A DNA stretch of 64,000 bases from NCBI RefSeq assembly GCF_001648775.1, contig NZ_LVEJ01000028.1, forward strand, positions 1-64,000, in the 5' to 3' direction. The position numbers and the translations under genes are program-made. Positions 25,374-33,601 of this stretch are shown piece by piece. Below the pieces are notes generated by a model. It had not been told where the DNA came from. It did no database searches and saw only the letters and a program-made list of their open reading frames with translations. Origin of the DNA: Pseudomonas fluorescens (GTDB lineage Bacteria; Pseudomonadota; Gammaproteobacteria; Pseudomonadales; Pseudomonadaceae). The number at the start of each line of letters is the position of its first letter. Positions within the stretch are counted from its first letter, which is position 1.

Positions 25374-25598
25374 TTATTGCGCGGCAGCCTGCGCGTCCAT
25401 CTTCTGACGCAGGCTCAGCGGACGCATGTCGGTCCAGACTTCTTCGATATAGGCCAGGCATTCCTTTTTCAGGCCGCTCTTGCCCACGGTGCGCCAGCCT
25501 TCCGGCACGGCTTTGTAGTCCGGCCAGATCGAGTACTGCTCTTCGTGGTTGACCACGACCTGAAAGAGGATGTCCTCGCGGTCGAATACTGACGTCAT
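25374..25598 (-). CDS. MbtH-like protein
   Basis: 74 residues from the ATG at 25598 behind GGAGAACC. It has the full MbtH signature: FQVVVNHEEQYSIWPDYKAVPEGW near residues 12-35 and LAYIEEVWTDMRPLSLR near 47-63. MbtH proteins bind NRPS adenylation domains and aid their activity, so this one should support PvdL and the other pyoverdine synthetases. It has its own PvdS-type box, which overlaps the pvdH stop. Confidence 0.92.
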   Translation of the reverse strand: MTSVFDREDILFQVVVNHEEQYSIWPDYKAVPEGWRTVGKSGLKKECLAYIEEVWTDMRPLSLRQKMDAQAAAQ

Positions 25599-25659
25599 GC
25601 TGGTTCTCCATCGTTGTAAGGTCGGCTGCACAACAGGTGCAGCCGGGTATGTAGAAAGA

Positions 25660-25683
25660 ACGTTCGGCGCGGCGAAAAATTTA
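25660..25683 (-). promoter_or_regulatory. PvdS iron-starvation box for the mbtH-like gene
   Basis: Minus strand TAAAT (25683-25679), 16 bp, CGT (25662-25660), an exact fit to the PvdS promoter TAAAT-N16-CGT, 60-80 bp before the MbtH start. The TAA of TAAAT is the stop codon of pvdH. Confidence 0.8.
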
Positions 25684-27093
25684 CAGCGCAGCGGTCGCAG
25701 CGGCCAAAGCGCGACCGAAGATTTGCGCAACGCGGTCGATTTCGGCGGCGGTGATCACCAGCGGCGGCAGGAAACGCACCACCGCGCCGTGCCGGCCGCC
25801 CAGCTCCAGAATCAAGCCACGCTTAAGGCATTCACGCTGCACCAGCGGCGCCAGCCGCGCGAAGGCGGGCGGGTGACCGAGCGCATCCGCAGCGCCCGTC
25901 GGGTCGACCAGTTCAACGCCGAGCATCAGGCCACGCCCACGAATGTCGCCCAGTTGCGGGAAGTCGCGCTGCAGGATGTGCAGATGCTCGCTCAGACGCT
26001 CGCCCATGGCGGCGGCGTGTTCGCAGACCTTGTGCTCGAGCAGGTAACGCATCACCGCGGAACCGGCGGCCATGGCCATCTGATTGCCACGGAAAGTGCC
26101 GGCGTGTGCGCCGGGCTGCCAGGTATCGAGCCAGTCACGATAGACCACCACCGCCAGCGGCAGGCTGCCGCCGATGGCTTTGGACAACACCACGACGTCC
26201 GGGATGATCCCGGCGTGTTCAAAGGCAAACATCTTGCCGGTGCGGGCGAAACCGCTCTGGATCTCGTCGACGATCAGCGCGACGCCCGCCTTCTCGGTGA
26301 TCCGGCGCAAACCGCGCAGCCACTCGATGTCTGCCGGAATCACACCGCCCTCGCCCTGCACCGCTTCGACGATCACCGCCGCTGGCAGTTGCACACCGGC
26401 TTCGGGGTCGTTGAGCAGGTTATCCAGGTAGCTCAAGTTGGCCTTCACACCCGCCGCGCCGCCGAGGCCGAACGGGCAACGGTAGTCATACGGGAACGGC
26501 ATGAATTGCACGCCGTTGCTGAGCAACGCACCCAGCGGCTTTTTCGGCCCCAGGCTGCCCATCAGGCTCAACGCGCCCTGACTCATGCCGTGGTAACCAC
26601 CGGAGAACGACAGCACCGTGCTGCGTCCGGTCGCGGTGCGTACCAGTTTCAGCGCGGCTTCCACGGCATCGGTGCCGGTCGGGCCGCAGAACTGGATTTT
26701 CGCCTGCGCGGCCAGCTCAGGTGGCAGCAAACCGAACAGGTCCTGGACGAACTGATCCTTGACCGGCGTGGTCAGGTCGAGGGTGTGCAGCGGCAACTCG
26801 TCAGCCAGCACCTGCTGGATCGCCTCGATCACCACCGGATGGTTATGCCCCAATGCCAGCGTACCGGCACCAGCCAGGCAGTCGATGAAGGTGCGCCCTT
26901 CGACGTCTTCGACATACAGGCCCCTGGCCCGTTTGAGGGCCAGGGGAATGCGCCGCGGATAACTGCGCGCATTGGATTCCTGCTGGCTCTGGCGAGCGAG
27001 CAACGGTGATTCATTGAACTGGTACAAGGTTTCGGCCGGCGCGCAGGCGACCCGGGCCGACGGCTCTTCGATAAGGCTGGTGGCGACTGACAT
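25681..27093 (-). CDS. pvdH: diaminobutyrate-2-oxoglutarate aminotransferase PvdH
   Basis: 470 residues from the ATG at 27093, matching PvdH length. Class III PLP aminotransferase with FCGPTGTDAVEAALKLVRTATGR, the IVDEIQSGFARTG block, and the PLP lysine in VVLSKAIGGSLPLAVV. It makes L-2,4-diaminobutyrate from aspartate semialdehyde and glutamate; this residue is activated by the last module of PvdL and is needed for the pyoverdine chromophore. It is cytoplasmic, with a PvdS box upstream. An in-frame extension to 27129 exists but adds a poor N-terminus. Confidence 0.92.
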   Translation of the reverse strand: MSVATSLIEEPSARVACAPAETLYQFNESPLLARQSQQESNARSYPRRIPLALKRARGLYVEDVEGRTFIDCLAGAGTLALGHNHPVVIEAIQQVLADELPLHTLDLTTPVKDQFVQDLFGLLPPELAAQAKIQFCGPTGTDAVEAALKLVRTATGRSTVLSFSGGYHGMSQGALSLMGSLGPKKPLGALLSNGVQFMPFPYDYRCPFGLGGAAGVKANLSYLDNLLNDPEAGVQLPAAVIVEAVQGEGGVIPADIEWLRGLRRITEKAGVALIVDEIQSGFARTGKMFAFEHAGIIPDVVVLSKAIGGSLPLAVVVYRDWLDTWQPGAHAGTFRGNQMAMAAGSAVMRYLLEHKVCEHAAAMGERLSEHLHILQRDFPQLGDIRGRGLMLGVELVDPTGAADALGHPPAFARLAPLVQRECLKRGLILELGGRHGAVVRFLPPLVITAAEIDRVAQIFGRALAAATAAL

Positions 27094-27195
27094 CTCTCGA
27101 CCCCTCAATACGCTATGGATAGTGACCAAAACAGCACACTGGACAGGTGCGCGTTCCGGTCGCGGAGCGCACTTGCAGGTTTTCCTGTTCTGGAA

Positions 27196-27219
27196 ACGCT
27201 TAAGCGTCGTGAGGATTTA
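27196..27219 (-). promoter_or_regulatory. PvdS iron-starvation box for pvdH
   Basis: Minus strand TAAAT (27219-27215), 16 bp, CGT (27198-27196), exact PvdS consensus, about 100 bp upstream of the pvdH ATG and 26 bp beyond the end of the GNAT gene. Confidence 0.8.
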
Positions 27220-27244
27220 GCCCCTTGATCGATTGTCCGGCCAA

Positions 27245-27721
27245 TCAGACAAATGACTTGATCATGGGCAGGGTCTGCAAGCCTTCGTGGGTGAAGGCTT
27301 GTGCGCACTCGCCATAGCCCAGACGCCGATAGAATGGCTCACCGGTGCGCGTGCTGTTGAGGCTCGCGTACGGTGCTCCGCGAATACGCATCCAGCCTTC
27401 CAGATCGTCCATCAACGCCCTTCCCACGCCGCGTCGAAAGCATTCCGGCTGCACATAACAAAAGGTGATCTCACCGTTGGCCGCCGCCATGCCGACGCCG
27501 ACCGGTTTGTCGCGCAACAAGACGATGTTCAGATAAAACCGCGGATCGGCCAGCCAGGCACTGATGTGCTCGGCCGATTGCTGGCGAACCCAGGCCTGGA
27601 CGCGTTGTGGATCGTTGCGGTGGTCGAGTGCACAACCGATGCGAATCGAACGTTCGATGATGCGGCTGATGATACCGGCGTCGGCCAGGATGGCCGGACG
27701 AATGCAGATGGGTGCTTCCAT
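27245..27721 (-). CDS. GNAT-family N-acetyltransferase
   Basis: 158 residues. The GNAT acetyl-CoA loop is YVQPECFRRGVGRALMDDLEGW (residues ~90-111), with R-R-G-V-G-R fitting Q/R-x2-G-x-G/A. The C-terminal beta-bulge is SLNSTRTGEPFYRRLGYGE. It is a single-domain cytoplasmic protein. Although it lies just upstream of pvdH it sits outside the PvdS promoter and need not be a pyoverdine gene. Substrate unknown. Confidence 0.85.
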   Translation of the reverse strand: MEAPICIRPAILADAGIISRIIERSIRIGCALDHRNDPQRVQAWVRQQSAEHISAWLADPRFYLNIVLLRDKPVGVGMAAANGEITFCYVQPECFRRGVGRALMDDLEGWMRIRGAPYASLNSTRTGEPFYRRLGYGECAQAFTHEGLQTLPMIKSFV

Positions 27722-27827
27722 GGCGCAGTTCCCTCAATCCATTGAGTCAAAGCTGCGCTGACCTTAACCCCGCTCCAGCCGGATAGCGAACGCCGAGAAG
27801 TTACATTTGATGTGCCAGAACATCAGC

Positions 27828-27923
27828 CCTTGTGGGAGCGAGCCTGCTCGCGAAAGCAATTTGTCAGCCACTTCGATGCTGACTGTGCCGCCGTCGTCGC
27901 GAGCAGGCTCGCTCCCACAGGGG
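27828..27923. repeat. inverted REP pair
   Basis: TGTGGGAGCGAGCCTGCTCG and its inverse CGAGCAGGCTCGCTCCCACA are separated by about 40 bp, in the gap between the GNAT gene and the sensor kinase end. Confidence 0.9.
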
Positions 27924-27936
27924 ATTTGCGGTGGGG

Positions 27937-29262
27937 TCAGACGGGTTGCAACGGCATGGTCAGTTCAACCCGCAAACCATCCGGGCGGCTGTCGAAATGC
28001 AGCGCGCAGTCGCAACGCTGGACGATCGCCTGAACAATCGCCAGACCGAGGCCACAACCGGTGCTCTGGCCGTTGCGCCAGAAGCGTTGGGTCAGGTGTT
28101 GCAAATCGTCCGGCGCAATACCCGGACCGTGGTCACGCACGACAAAGCGCACGCGGTTGCCAATGGTTTCCAGGCTCAACTCGACCGCACAATCCTCCGG
28201 CGTATGGCGCAAGGCGTTGTCGAGCAAATTGCGCAGCGCGGCAATCGACAGCACCGCCGGCATTTGCAACGGCGCGGCCGACAATGCCGCAGGCAATTGC
28301 AGTTTGATCCGCAGGCGCTCGCCACCGGTGGCGTCCTGAATCGCCAGGCGTGCCACTTGCTCGGCGCTGCACTGCGAACCGTCATCGAACGACAGGCTGC
28401 CTTCGACCCGCGCCAGCAGCAGCAATTGCTCCAGCGTGCGATGCAAGCGATCGGCGCCCTCTTCGGCGCGTGCCAATGATTGATCGCGCGCGCTGCCTTC
28501 GGTCATCCGCGCTACCTGCAGGTGGGTCTTGATCGCCGTCAGCGGACTGCGCAGTTCATGGGCGGCGTCACCGGTCAGGCGACGCTCGCGTTCGATGGTC
28601 TTGCCGATGCGCTGGAACAGTTGATTCTGGGTGTCGAGCAACGGCTTCAACTCGCTGGGAAACGCCTGCAATTGCAGCGGTTCAAGCGAGTCGGCATTGC
28701 GCCGCATCAACGCTTCGCGCAATCGGTTGAGCGGCGCCAACCCTTGGCCAATTCCCAGCCACAGCAGGCACAGACAACCGAGCAGCGCCACACCGACCGG
28801 CACCGACGCCGCCAGCAGGATCGACATGTTCAGCGCTTCGCGTTCGATCTGCCGATCCGCCGTGGTGATGCGCACATCGCCTCGAGCGAGGGTGAAGCTG
28901 CGCCACGGCGCGCCATCGATCATCTGATCGTGAAAGCCCATTTTCTCGGCTTCCAGTGCCTGCTCGGGATTGTTGTGACTGCGCGCGAGAATCTCGCCGC
29001 GCAACGAACTGACCTGGCACGCCATGCCACCGGGGATGTTCAATTGTTCGGCACTGAAATGCGTGCCCTCGCCTTTGCTCGGCAATGTCGGCAATTGCTC
29101 CAGCAACCCGGCGACCATGCGCGCCGAGGCGACCAGACGCTGGTCGAGGGAAAACATCATCTGGTTGCGCAGGTCGCTGAGCATCCAGGCCGCGGCCAGC
29201 GCCCAGATCAGCGCGAACGCAGCGCCGAGGGTCAGGCTCAGGCGCAGTCGCAGACTCATCAC
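27937..29262 (-). CDS. dsbS: DsbS, membrane sensor histidine kinase
   Basis: 441 residues. The first membrane segment lies near 8-28 (LTLGAAFALIWALAAAWML), with a periplasmic sensor loop of ~125 residues and a second segment near 160-180. The HAMP-like and HisKA regions include the phospho-acceptor in HELRSPLTAIKTH. The HATPase boxes are NLLDNALRH, DHGPGI and GCGLGLAI. Its place beside dsbD/tlpA/dsbG matches P. aeruginosa PA2480 (DsbS), reported to sense copper and control dsb genes. It overlaps dsbR by 4 bp. Confidence 0.82.
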   Translation of the reverse strand: MMSLRLRLSLTLGAAFALIWALAAAWMLSDLRNQMMFSLDQRLVASARMVAGLLEQLPTLPSKGEGTHFSAEQLNIPGGMACQVSSLRGEILARSHNNPEQALEAEKMGFHDQMIDGAPWRSFTLARGDVRITTADRQIEREALNMSILLAASVPVGVALLGCLCLLWLGIGQGLAPLNRLREALMRRNADSLEPLQLQAFPSELKPLLDTQNQLFQRIGKTIERERRLTGDAAHELRSPLTAIKTHLQVARMTEGSARDQSLARAEEGADRLHRTLEQLLLLARVEGSLSFDDGSQCSAEQVARLAIQDATGGERLRIKLQLPAALSAAPLQMPAVLSIAALRNLLDNALRHTPEDCAVELSLETIGNRVRFVVRDHGPGIAPDDLQHLTQRFWRNGQSTGCGLGLAIVQAIVQRCDCALHFDSRPDGLRVELTMPLQPV

Positions 29263-29939
29263 TTGCCTTGCTCTCCACCGTCGGCCGGGCCCAGGCGATA
29301 GCCGAGGCCGCGCACCGTTTCGACGATGCCTTTACCGAGTTTGCTGCGCAGGTGATGGATATGCACGTTGAGCGCATTGCTCTCCAGCTCATCGTTGAAG
29401 CCGTAGACGCTGTCCTTCAATTGCTCGGTGGACAACACCCGCCCCCGGTTGTGCAACAGCGCCTGCAACAGCGATTGCTCGCGCCGCGACAAGTCCACCG
29501 GTTGCCCGGCCAGCGTGGTTTCACGGCTGCTCGGGTCGTAGGTCAGCGCGCCGTGCTCGATCAGATTGACGCTACGCCCGGCAACCCGCCGCAACAGGGT
29601 TTGCAGACGGGCGAACAGTTCACGCAGATCGAACGGCTTGAGCAGGTAATCGTCAGCCCCGGCCTGCAAACCGTCAACGCGGTCGGTGACCGAGTCGCGC
29701 GCGGTCAGAATCAGCACCGGAATCTCCAGGCCGCTCTGGCGCAATTGCTGTAGCAACTTGAGGCCATCTTCGTCGGGCAGGCCGAGATCGAGCACCATCA
29801 CGTCAAATTCGGCGACCTTGAGCATCGCCCGCGCCTTGGATGCGGTGTTGACGTGCTCGACCGTCAGCCCTTGAGCGGTGAGACCGGCAACGATCCCGCT
29901 GGCGATCAGCTCATCGTCTTCGCAAACCAGTACGTGCAT
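29259..29939 (-). CDS. dsbR: DsbR, OmpR/PmrA-type response regulator
   Basis: 226 residues from the ATG at 29939 (MHVLVCEDDELIASG). The receiver domain has the phosphorylation Asp in VMVLDLGLPDEDG and Lys in LLKPFDLREL. The C-terminal winged helix is SRREQSLLQALLHNRGRVLS ... NALNVHIHHLRSKLG. It partners with the overlapping kinase gene. PmrA-like direct repeats lie upstream of this gene and upstream of dsbD, fitting autoregulation and activation of the dsb operon. Confidence 0.85.
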   Translation of the reverse strand: MHVLVCEDDELIASGIVAGLTAQGLTVEHVNTASKARAMLKVAEFDVMVLDLGLPDEDGLKLLQQLRQSGLEIPVLILTARDSVTDRVDGLQAGADDYLLKPFDLRELFARLQTLLRRVAGRSVNLIEHGALTYDPSSRETTLAGQPVDLSRREQSLLQALLHNRGRVLSTEQLKDSVYGFNDELESNALNVHIHHLRSKLGKGIVETVRGLGYRLGPADGGEQGK

Positions 29940-29979
29940 GGGCGCTCCGTGAATAAAAAGGCGAGTGAAGCAGGCGAGG

Positions 29980-29996
29980 ATTAAGCGGCAATTATG
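29980..29996 (-). promoter_or_regulatory. PmrA-like DsbR box upstream of dsbR
   Basis: Minus strand CATAAT-N5-CTTAAT, two hexamers 11 bp apart, 41 bp before the dsbR start. It has one mismatch to the [HTTAAK]-N5-[HTTAAK] pattern bound by PmrA/QseB-type regulators. The rest of 29940-30193 shows no gene. Confidence 0.5.
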
Positions 29997-30193
29997 GCCG
30001 CCATCGCCCTTGACGGAAAGCGCGCAGCACGGTAACCCGCTCGCCCGTGTGGGCAATGGGTTCAAAAAGGTAAAGCGTGCCATTGGTTCATTACCAACAC
30101 AGAAACAATTCGCGCCTGTCTATCAAATCTTCGCTGGTTTAGCCTGCGGTCGAAATGGATTGCTACTACAGCTCTTAAAAGGATTTAAGAACA

Positions 30194-30904
30194 ATGCCTC
30201 ATCTAAAAAATGTTGTAGCCGTTGATTGGCGCTCGGGACCTGACCGGATCTACTTTTTCTTCAAGGACTCCAATACCTATTCGCGTTTCAACATCGGCGA
30301 CAACCGGGTGCCCGCCGGATATCCCGCTGAAGTCAACGCGGATAACTGGAGCGAGTTTCATCGACACGTGCGCAATCTGCGTTTCGGTTTCACCACCACC
30401 GGTATCCTTCCTGACTCGCACAGTGGCTTTGACGACGATGTCTTGTGGCTTTTCTACAGCGACAATGGCCAACCGATGGTGTGTAAATACGATCAGGATC
30501 TGGATAAGGTCGGCAGCATGGATCCTCTGGAAGCTACCGTCTGGGCGGCACTGGGCCCGTACTTCGAGCGCATCGTGGCCGGTACCTGGTGGCAAATGAC
30601 CGGCTCCAGCAGCCAGGTGTTCCGGTTTCTCCTGAACGACGGCCATACCGTCGCAATCAACCTGTCCAACAACGATATTCAGTACGAAAGCATCAATGGC
30701 GAGTCCTGGCCGGGCCTTGAGCCTTATCGGGACAGTATCGTCACCGCGGTGCAGAATGATCGAACGTTCGCGGCCAGTTATTTCTACATTTTCCTGAACA
30801 ACAACCAATACATTTGCTACAACATGCAGCGCAATCGGGTGGAATACGGCCCTATCGATGTGGATGAAGACAGCTGGCCAGGTTTGCTCTGCGGCCTGCC
30901 TTGA
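30194..30904 (+). CDS. hemopexin-repeat protein (photopexin-like)
   Basis: 236 residues with no signal peptide. Four hemopexin-type repeats are visible: ~4-48 (VDWRSGPDRIYFFFKDSNTY ... AGYPAEVNADNW), ~62-120, ~122-185 and ~186-236 (YFYIFLNNNQYICYNMQRNR). Each shows an aromatic strand core and a closing Trp-Pro or Trp. Such single propellers occur in animal hemopexin and matrixins and in bacterial photopexins, and may bind haem or proteins. The ribosome-binding site is AAAAGGA. It splits the dsbRS and dsbDEG genes and the preceding ~100 bp is AT-richer than its surroundings, suggesting acquisition. Function unknown. Confidence 0.75.
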   Translation: MPHLKNVVAVDWRSGPDRIYFFFKDSNTYSRFNIGDNRVPAGYPAEVNADNWSEFHRHVRNLRFGFTTTGILPDSHSGFDDDVLWLFYSDNGQPMVCKYDQDLDKVGSMDPLEATVWAALGPYFERIVAGTWWQMTGSSSQVFRFLLNDGHTVAINLSNNDIQYESINGESWPGLEPYRDSIVTAVQNDRTFAASYFYIFLNNNQYICYNMQRNRVEYGPIDVDEDSWPGLLCGLP

Positions 30905-30921
30905 ACCGTGCCTCGCGGCCG

Positions 30922-30938
30922 GTTAATCATCGGTTAAT
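30922..30938 (+). promoter_or_regulatory. PmrA-like DsbR box upstream of dsbD
   Basis: GTTAAT (30922-30927), 5 bp, GTTAAT (30933-30938), inside the larger direct repeat CGGTTAATC. It is a perfect 11-bp-period repeat, as used by PmrA/QseB-type regulators, about 50 bp before the dsbD ATG. Confidence 0.65.
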
Positions 30939-30986
30939 CGCCGCCGCCCATTGTGCAACCCACTTGCACAGGGACAAGGCTCCTCC

Positions 30987-32720
30987 ATGCGTCATTTTTT
31001 TCTTTTGTTTGCTCTGCTGATTTCGAGTCTGGCCCAGGCTGGAAACAACCCCTTTGATACAAAGCCGGAGTTTCTGCCGGTCGACAAAGCCTTCGTCCTC
31101 ACGTCCGAACGTCTGGAGTCGGGAGAAACCCAGCTGTTCTGGCAAATCACCGACGGCTATTACCTGTATCAGAAACGCCTGAAATTCGACGGACTGAGTG
31201 CCGCACAACAACCAGCGTTGCCCGAGGGTGAATCCCACAGCGACGAGTTTTTCGGTGAGCAACCGGTCTATCGCCAAGGCCTGGAAGTGAAAATTCCGGC
31301 GGCGGCCACCGGGCAGATCAAGGTCAGCTACCAGGGCTGCGCCGACGCTGGCCTGTGCTATCCGCCGCAAACCCGGGTCATTGACCTGGGTGGCCAGGCG
31401 GCAGCGACCGCCGGTGCAGAAGCCCCGGATCAAGCCTTGGCCAGCAGCCTGCAACAACGCGCGCTGGGCTGGAGTCTGCTGGTGTTTTTCGGCCTCGGTC
31501 TGTTGCTGGCGTTCACGCCTTGTACCTTGCCAATGCTGCCCATTCTGGCCGGCATGGTAGTCGGCAGTGGTGCTACCCCGCGACGCGGCTTCGCGCTGGC
31601 CAGCAGTTATGTAATCTGCATGGCGCTGGTGTATGCGGCGATGGGCGTGATCGCCGCGCTGCTCGGCGCGAACCTGCAAGCGTGGTTGCAGAACCCTTGG
31701 CTGCTCGGCGCGTTCGCCGCGATCTTCGTGGTGCTGGCGTTGCCGATGTTCGGTTTCTTCGAGCTGCAATTGCCGGTGGCGCTGCGTGATCGTCTCGAAC
31801 ACGCCTCGCGCAGTCGCAGCGGCGGCAGCCTGGTCGGCGCCGGTGTACTCGGTGCCTTGTCCGGTCTGTTGGTCGGGCCGTGCATGACCGCACCGCTGGC
31901 CGGTGCCTTGCTGTACATCGCGCAGAGCGGCAATGCGCTGCACGGCGGTCTGATTCTGTTCTCGTTGGGTATTGGCATCGGTGTGCCGTTGCTGCTGTTG
32001 GTGACCGTGGGCAATCGCTTCCTGCCCAAACCCGGCGCGTGGATGAACCTGCTCAAAGGCGTGTTCGGTTTCCTCTTCCTCGCCACCGCGCTGTTGATGC
32101 TGCGCCCGGTACTGGATGCTTCGCTGTGGCTGGGTCTGTGCGGGGCACTGCTGTTGATTGCCGCGTTCTGTGCCTGGAAACAGTCCGAAGGTTTTGGCCG
32201 TGTCGCCCAGTTGTTCGGCGCCAGCTCGCTGTTGCTTGGGCTGTGGGGCAGTGTGCTGGTGATTGGTGCGGCGGGCGGCAGCGATGATCCCTATCAGCCA
32301 CTGCAGGTCTACAGTGCCGGGCGCGCCAGCACGGCGGCACCATCGGCGCATGACGCGTTCACCACGATCAAGGAGCCGGCGGCGCTGCAACGCGAACTCG
32401 ACGCTGCCAAGGCTCAAGGCCAGTGGGTGTTGCTCGATTACTACGCCGACTGGTGCGTGTCGTGCAAAGTCATGGAGAAACAGGTGTTCGGCAAAGACAA
32501 GGTCATGCAGGCGTTGAATGACGTGCGCCTGCTCAGGCTCGACGTCACCGCCGACAATACCGCCAGCCGTGAATTGCTCAGCCGCTACAAAGTACCGGGG
32601 CCACCGAGCTTCGTCTGGATCGGCACAGATGGCGAAGAACGGCGCAGCCAGCGCATCACGGGCGAAGTTGATGCCGAGACGTTCCTGCAACGCTGGACCA
32701 ACACCCGAGACGCCAATTAA
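30987..32720 (+). CDS. dsbD: thiol:disulfide interchange protein DsbD
   Basis: 577 residues from the ATG at 30987. A signal peptide covers about 1-18. The periplasmic alpha domain has Cys near 118 and 124 (QGCADAGLCYPP). The eight-helix membrane domain has its redox pair in AFTPCTLPMLP (near 179) and VGPCMTAP (near 299). The C-terminal thioredoxin domain has WCVSC (near 489). It carries electrons from cytoplasmic thioredoxin to periplasmic partners, here the TlpA-like protein and DsbG encoded next. Its stop shares a base with the next ATG. Confidence 0.92.
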   Translation: MRHFFLLFALLISSLAQAGNNPFDTKPEFLPVDKAFVLTSERLESGETQLFWQITDGYYLYQKRLKFDGLSAAQQPALPEGESHSDEFFGEQPVYRQGLEVKIPAAATGQIKVSYQGCADAGLCYPPQTRVIDLGGQAAATAGAEAPDQALASSLQQRALGWSLLVFFGLGLLLAFTPCTLPMLPILAGMVVGSGATPRRGFALASSYVICMALVYAAMGVIAALLGANLQAWLQNPWLLGAFAAIFVVLALPMFGFFELQLPVALRDRLEHASRSRSGGSLVGAGVLGALSGLLVGPCMTAPLAGALLYIAQSGNALHGGLILFSLGIGIGVPLLLLVTVGNRFLPKPGAWMNLLKGVFGFLFLATALLMLRPVLDASLWLGLCGALLLIAAFCAWKQSEGFGRVAQLFGASSLLLGLWGSVLVIGAAGGSDDPYQPLQVYSAGRASTAAPSAHDAFTTIKEPAALQRELDAAKAQGQWVLLDYYADWCVSCKVMEKQVFGKDKVMQALNDVRLLRLDVTADNTASRELLSRYKVPGPPSFVWIGTDGEERRSQRITGEVDAETFLQRWTNTRDAN

Positions 32721-33601
32721 TGCTGACATTCACCCTCGGCACCTTTGCCATCGCGCTTAACCATTTGCTGCTGATCAGCGCCCTGGCGCTGGCGACATTT
32801 GTCGGCTGGCGCGTGGCCAAGCGTGGCGGCGATAACCCCGAGTCGGCATTGTTCAGCCTGTTCCTGCTGGGCATGCTCGCAGCGCGGATTGCCTTTGTCG
32901 TGCTGTATTGGCCGCACTATCGCAATGACCCGTGGCAGATTGTTGACCTGCGCGACGGCGGCTTCCTCGCCTGGCCGGGCGTCATCGTGTTGCTGCTGGT
33001 TGCGTTGTATCGCGGCTGGCGGCGTCCGGGCTTGCGGCGTCCGCTGGGGTTTGGCGTGGCCAGCGGCGTGCTGTTCTGGCTGTTGGCCACGCTGTCGCTG
33101 AACATCTACGAACAAGGCACCCGCCTGCCTGACATTGCCCTGCGCAACGCGGCCGGCGAAACCATTCAGCTCAGCGATTATCAGGGCGGCCCGCTGGTGA
33201 TCAACCTGTGGGCGACCTGGTGTCCACCGTGCCGGCGCGAGATGCCGGTGCTGGAAAACGCTCAGCAGCAACGCCCGGACCTGACCTTCCTGTTCGTCAA
33301 TCAGGCCGAAAGCATGCAAAGCGTTGCGACCTTTCTCGAAACCCAGGGCCTGAGTTTGAACAACGTGCTGTTCGATCGTCGCGGCCAGCTCGGTCAGGCC
33401 GTGGGTTCCATGGCGTTGCCGACTACGCTGTTCTATAGCCCTGACGGCCGCCTGCTGACCAGCCATCTGGGCGAGTTGTCGAACGCCAGTCTGGCGCGTG
33501 CCCTGGAAAACTTCGGCGAACCGACTCCACATTCGACCCCGGCCGCTGCACCGGCCACCTCTGCAAGGAAACTGCCATGCCCCGCCTCCGCCACCTGTTG
33601 A
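32720..33601 (+). CDS. TlpA/CcmG-like thioredoxin with N-terminal membrane region
   Basis: 293 residues. The first ~130 residues contain three or four hydrophobic segments (ALNHLLLISALALATFVGW, LFLLGMLAARIAFVVLYW, GVIVLLLVAL, LLATLSL) and resemble the membrane part of prolipoprotein diacylglyceryl transferase. The periplasmic thioredoxin domain follows, with WATWCPPCRREMP at ~164-176. It is a reductant receiving electrons from DsbD. It corresponds to the dsbE-like gene of the P. aeruginosa dsbDEG group. The C-terminal tail overlaps dsbG by 25 bp. Confidence 0.85.
   Translation: MLTFTLGTFAIALNHLLLISALALATFVGWRVAKRGGDNPESALFSLFLLGMLAARIAFVVLYWPHYRNDPWQIVDLRDGGFLAWPGVIVLLLVALYRGWRRPGLRRPLGFGVASGVLFWLLATLSLNIYEQGTRLPDIALRNAAGETIQLSDYQGGPLVINLWATWCPPCRREMPVLENAQQQRPDLTFLFVNQAESMQSVATFLETQGLSLNNVLFDRRGQLGQAVGSMALPTTLFYSPDGRLLTSHLGELSNASLARALENFGEPTPHSTPAAAPATSARKLPCPASATC

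Noticed and set aside
29259..29939. PmrA (polymyxin resistance) regulator
   Set aside because: The receiver and DNA-binding domains resemble PmrA/QseB, but the adjacent dsbD-tlpA-dsbG genes match the DsbRS locus better and no arn or pmr genes are nearby.
30927..32729. 600-residue minus-strand frame opposite dsbD
   Set aside because: Low-complexity Gln/Arg-rich shadow of the DsbD gene, whose redox motifs are intact.
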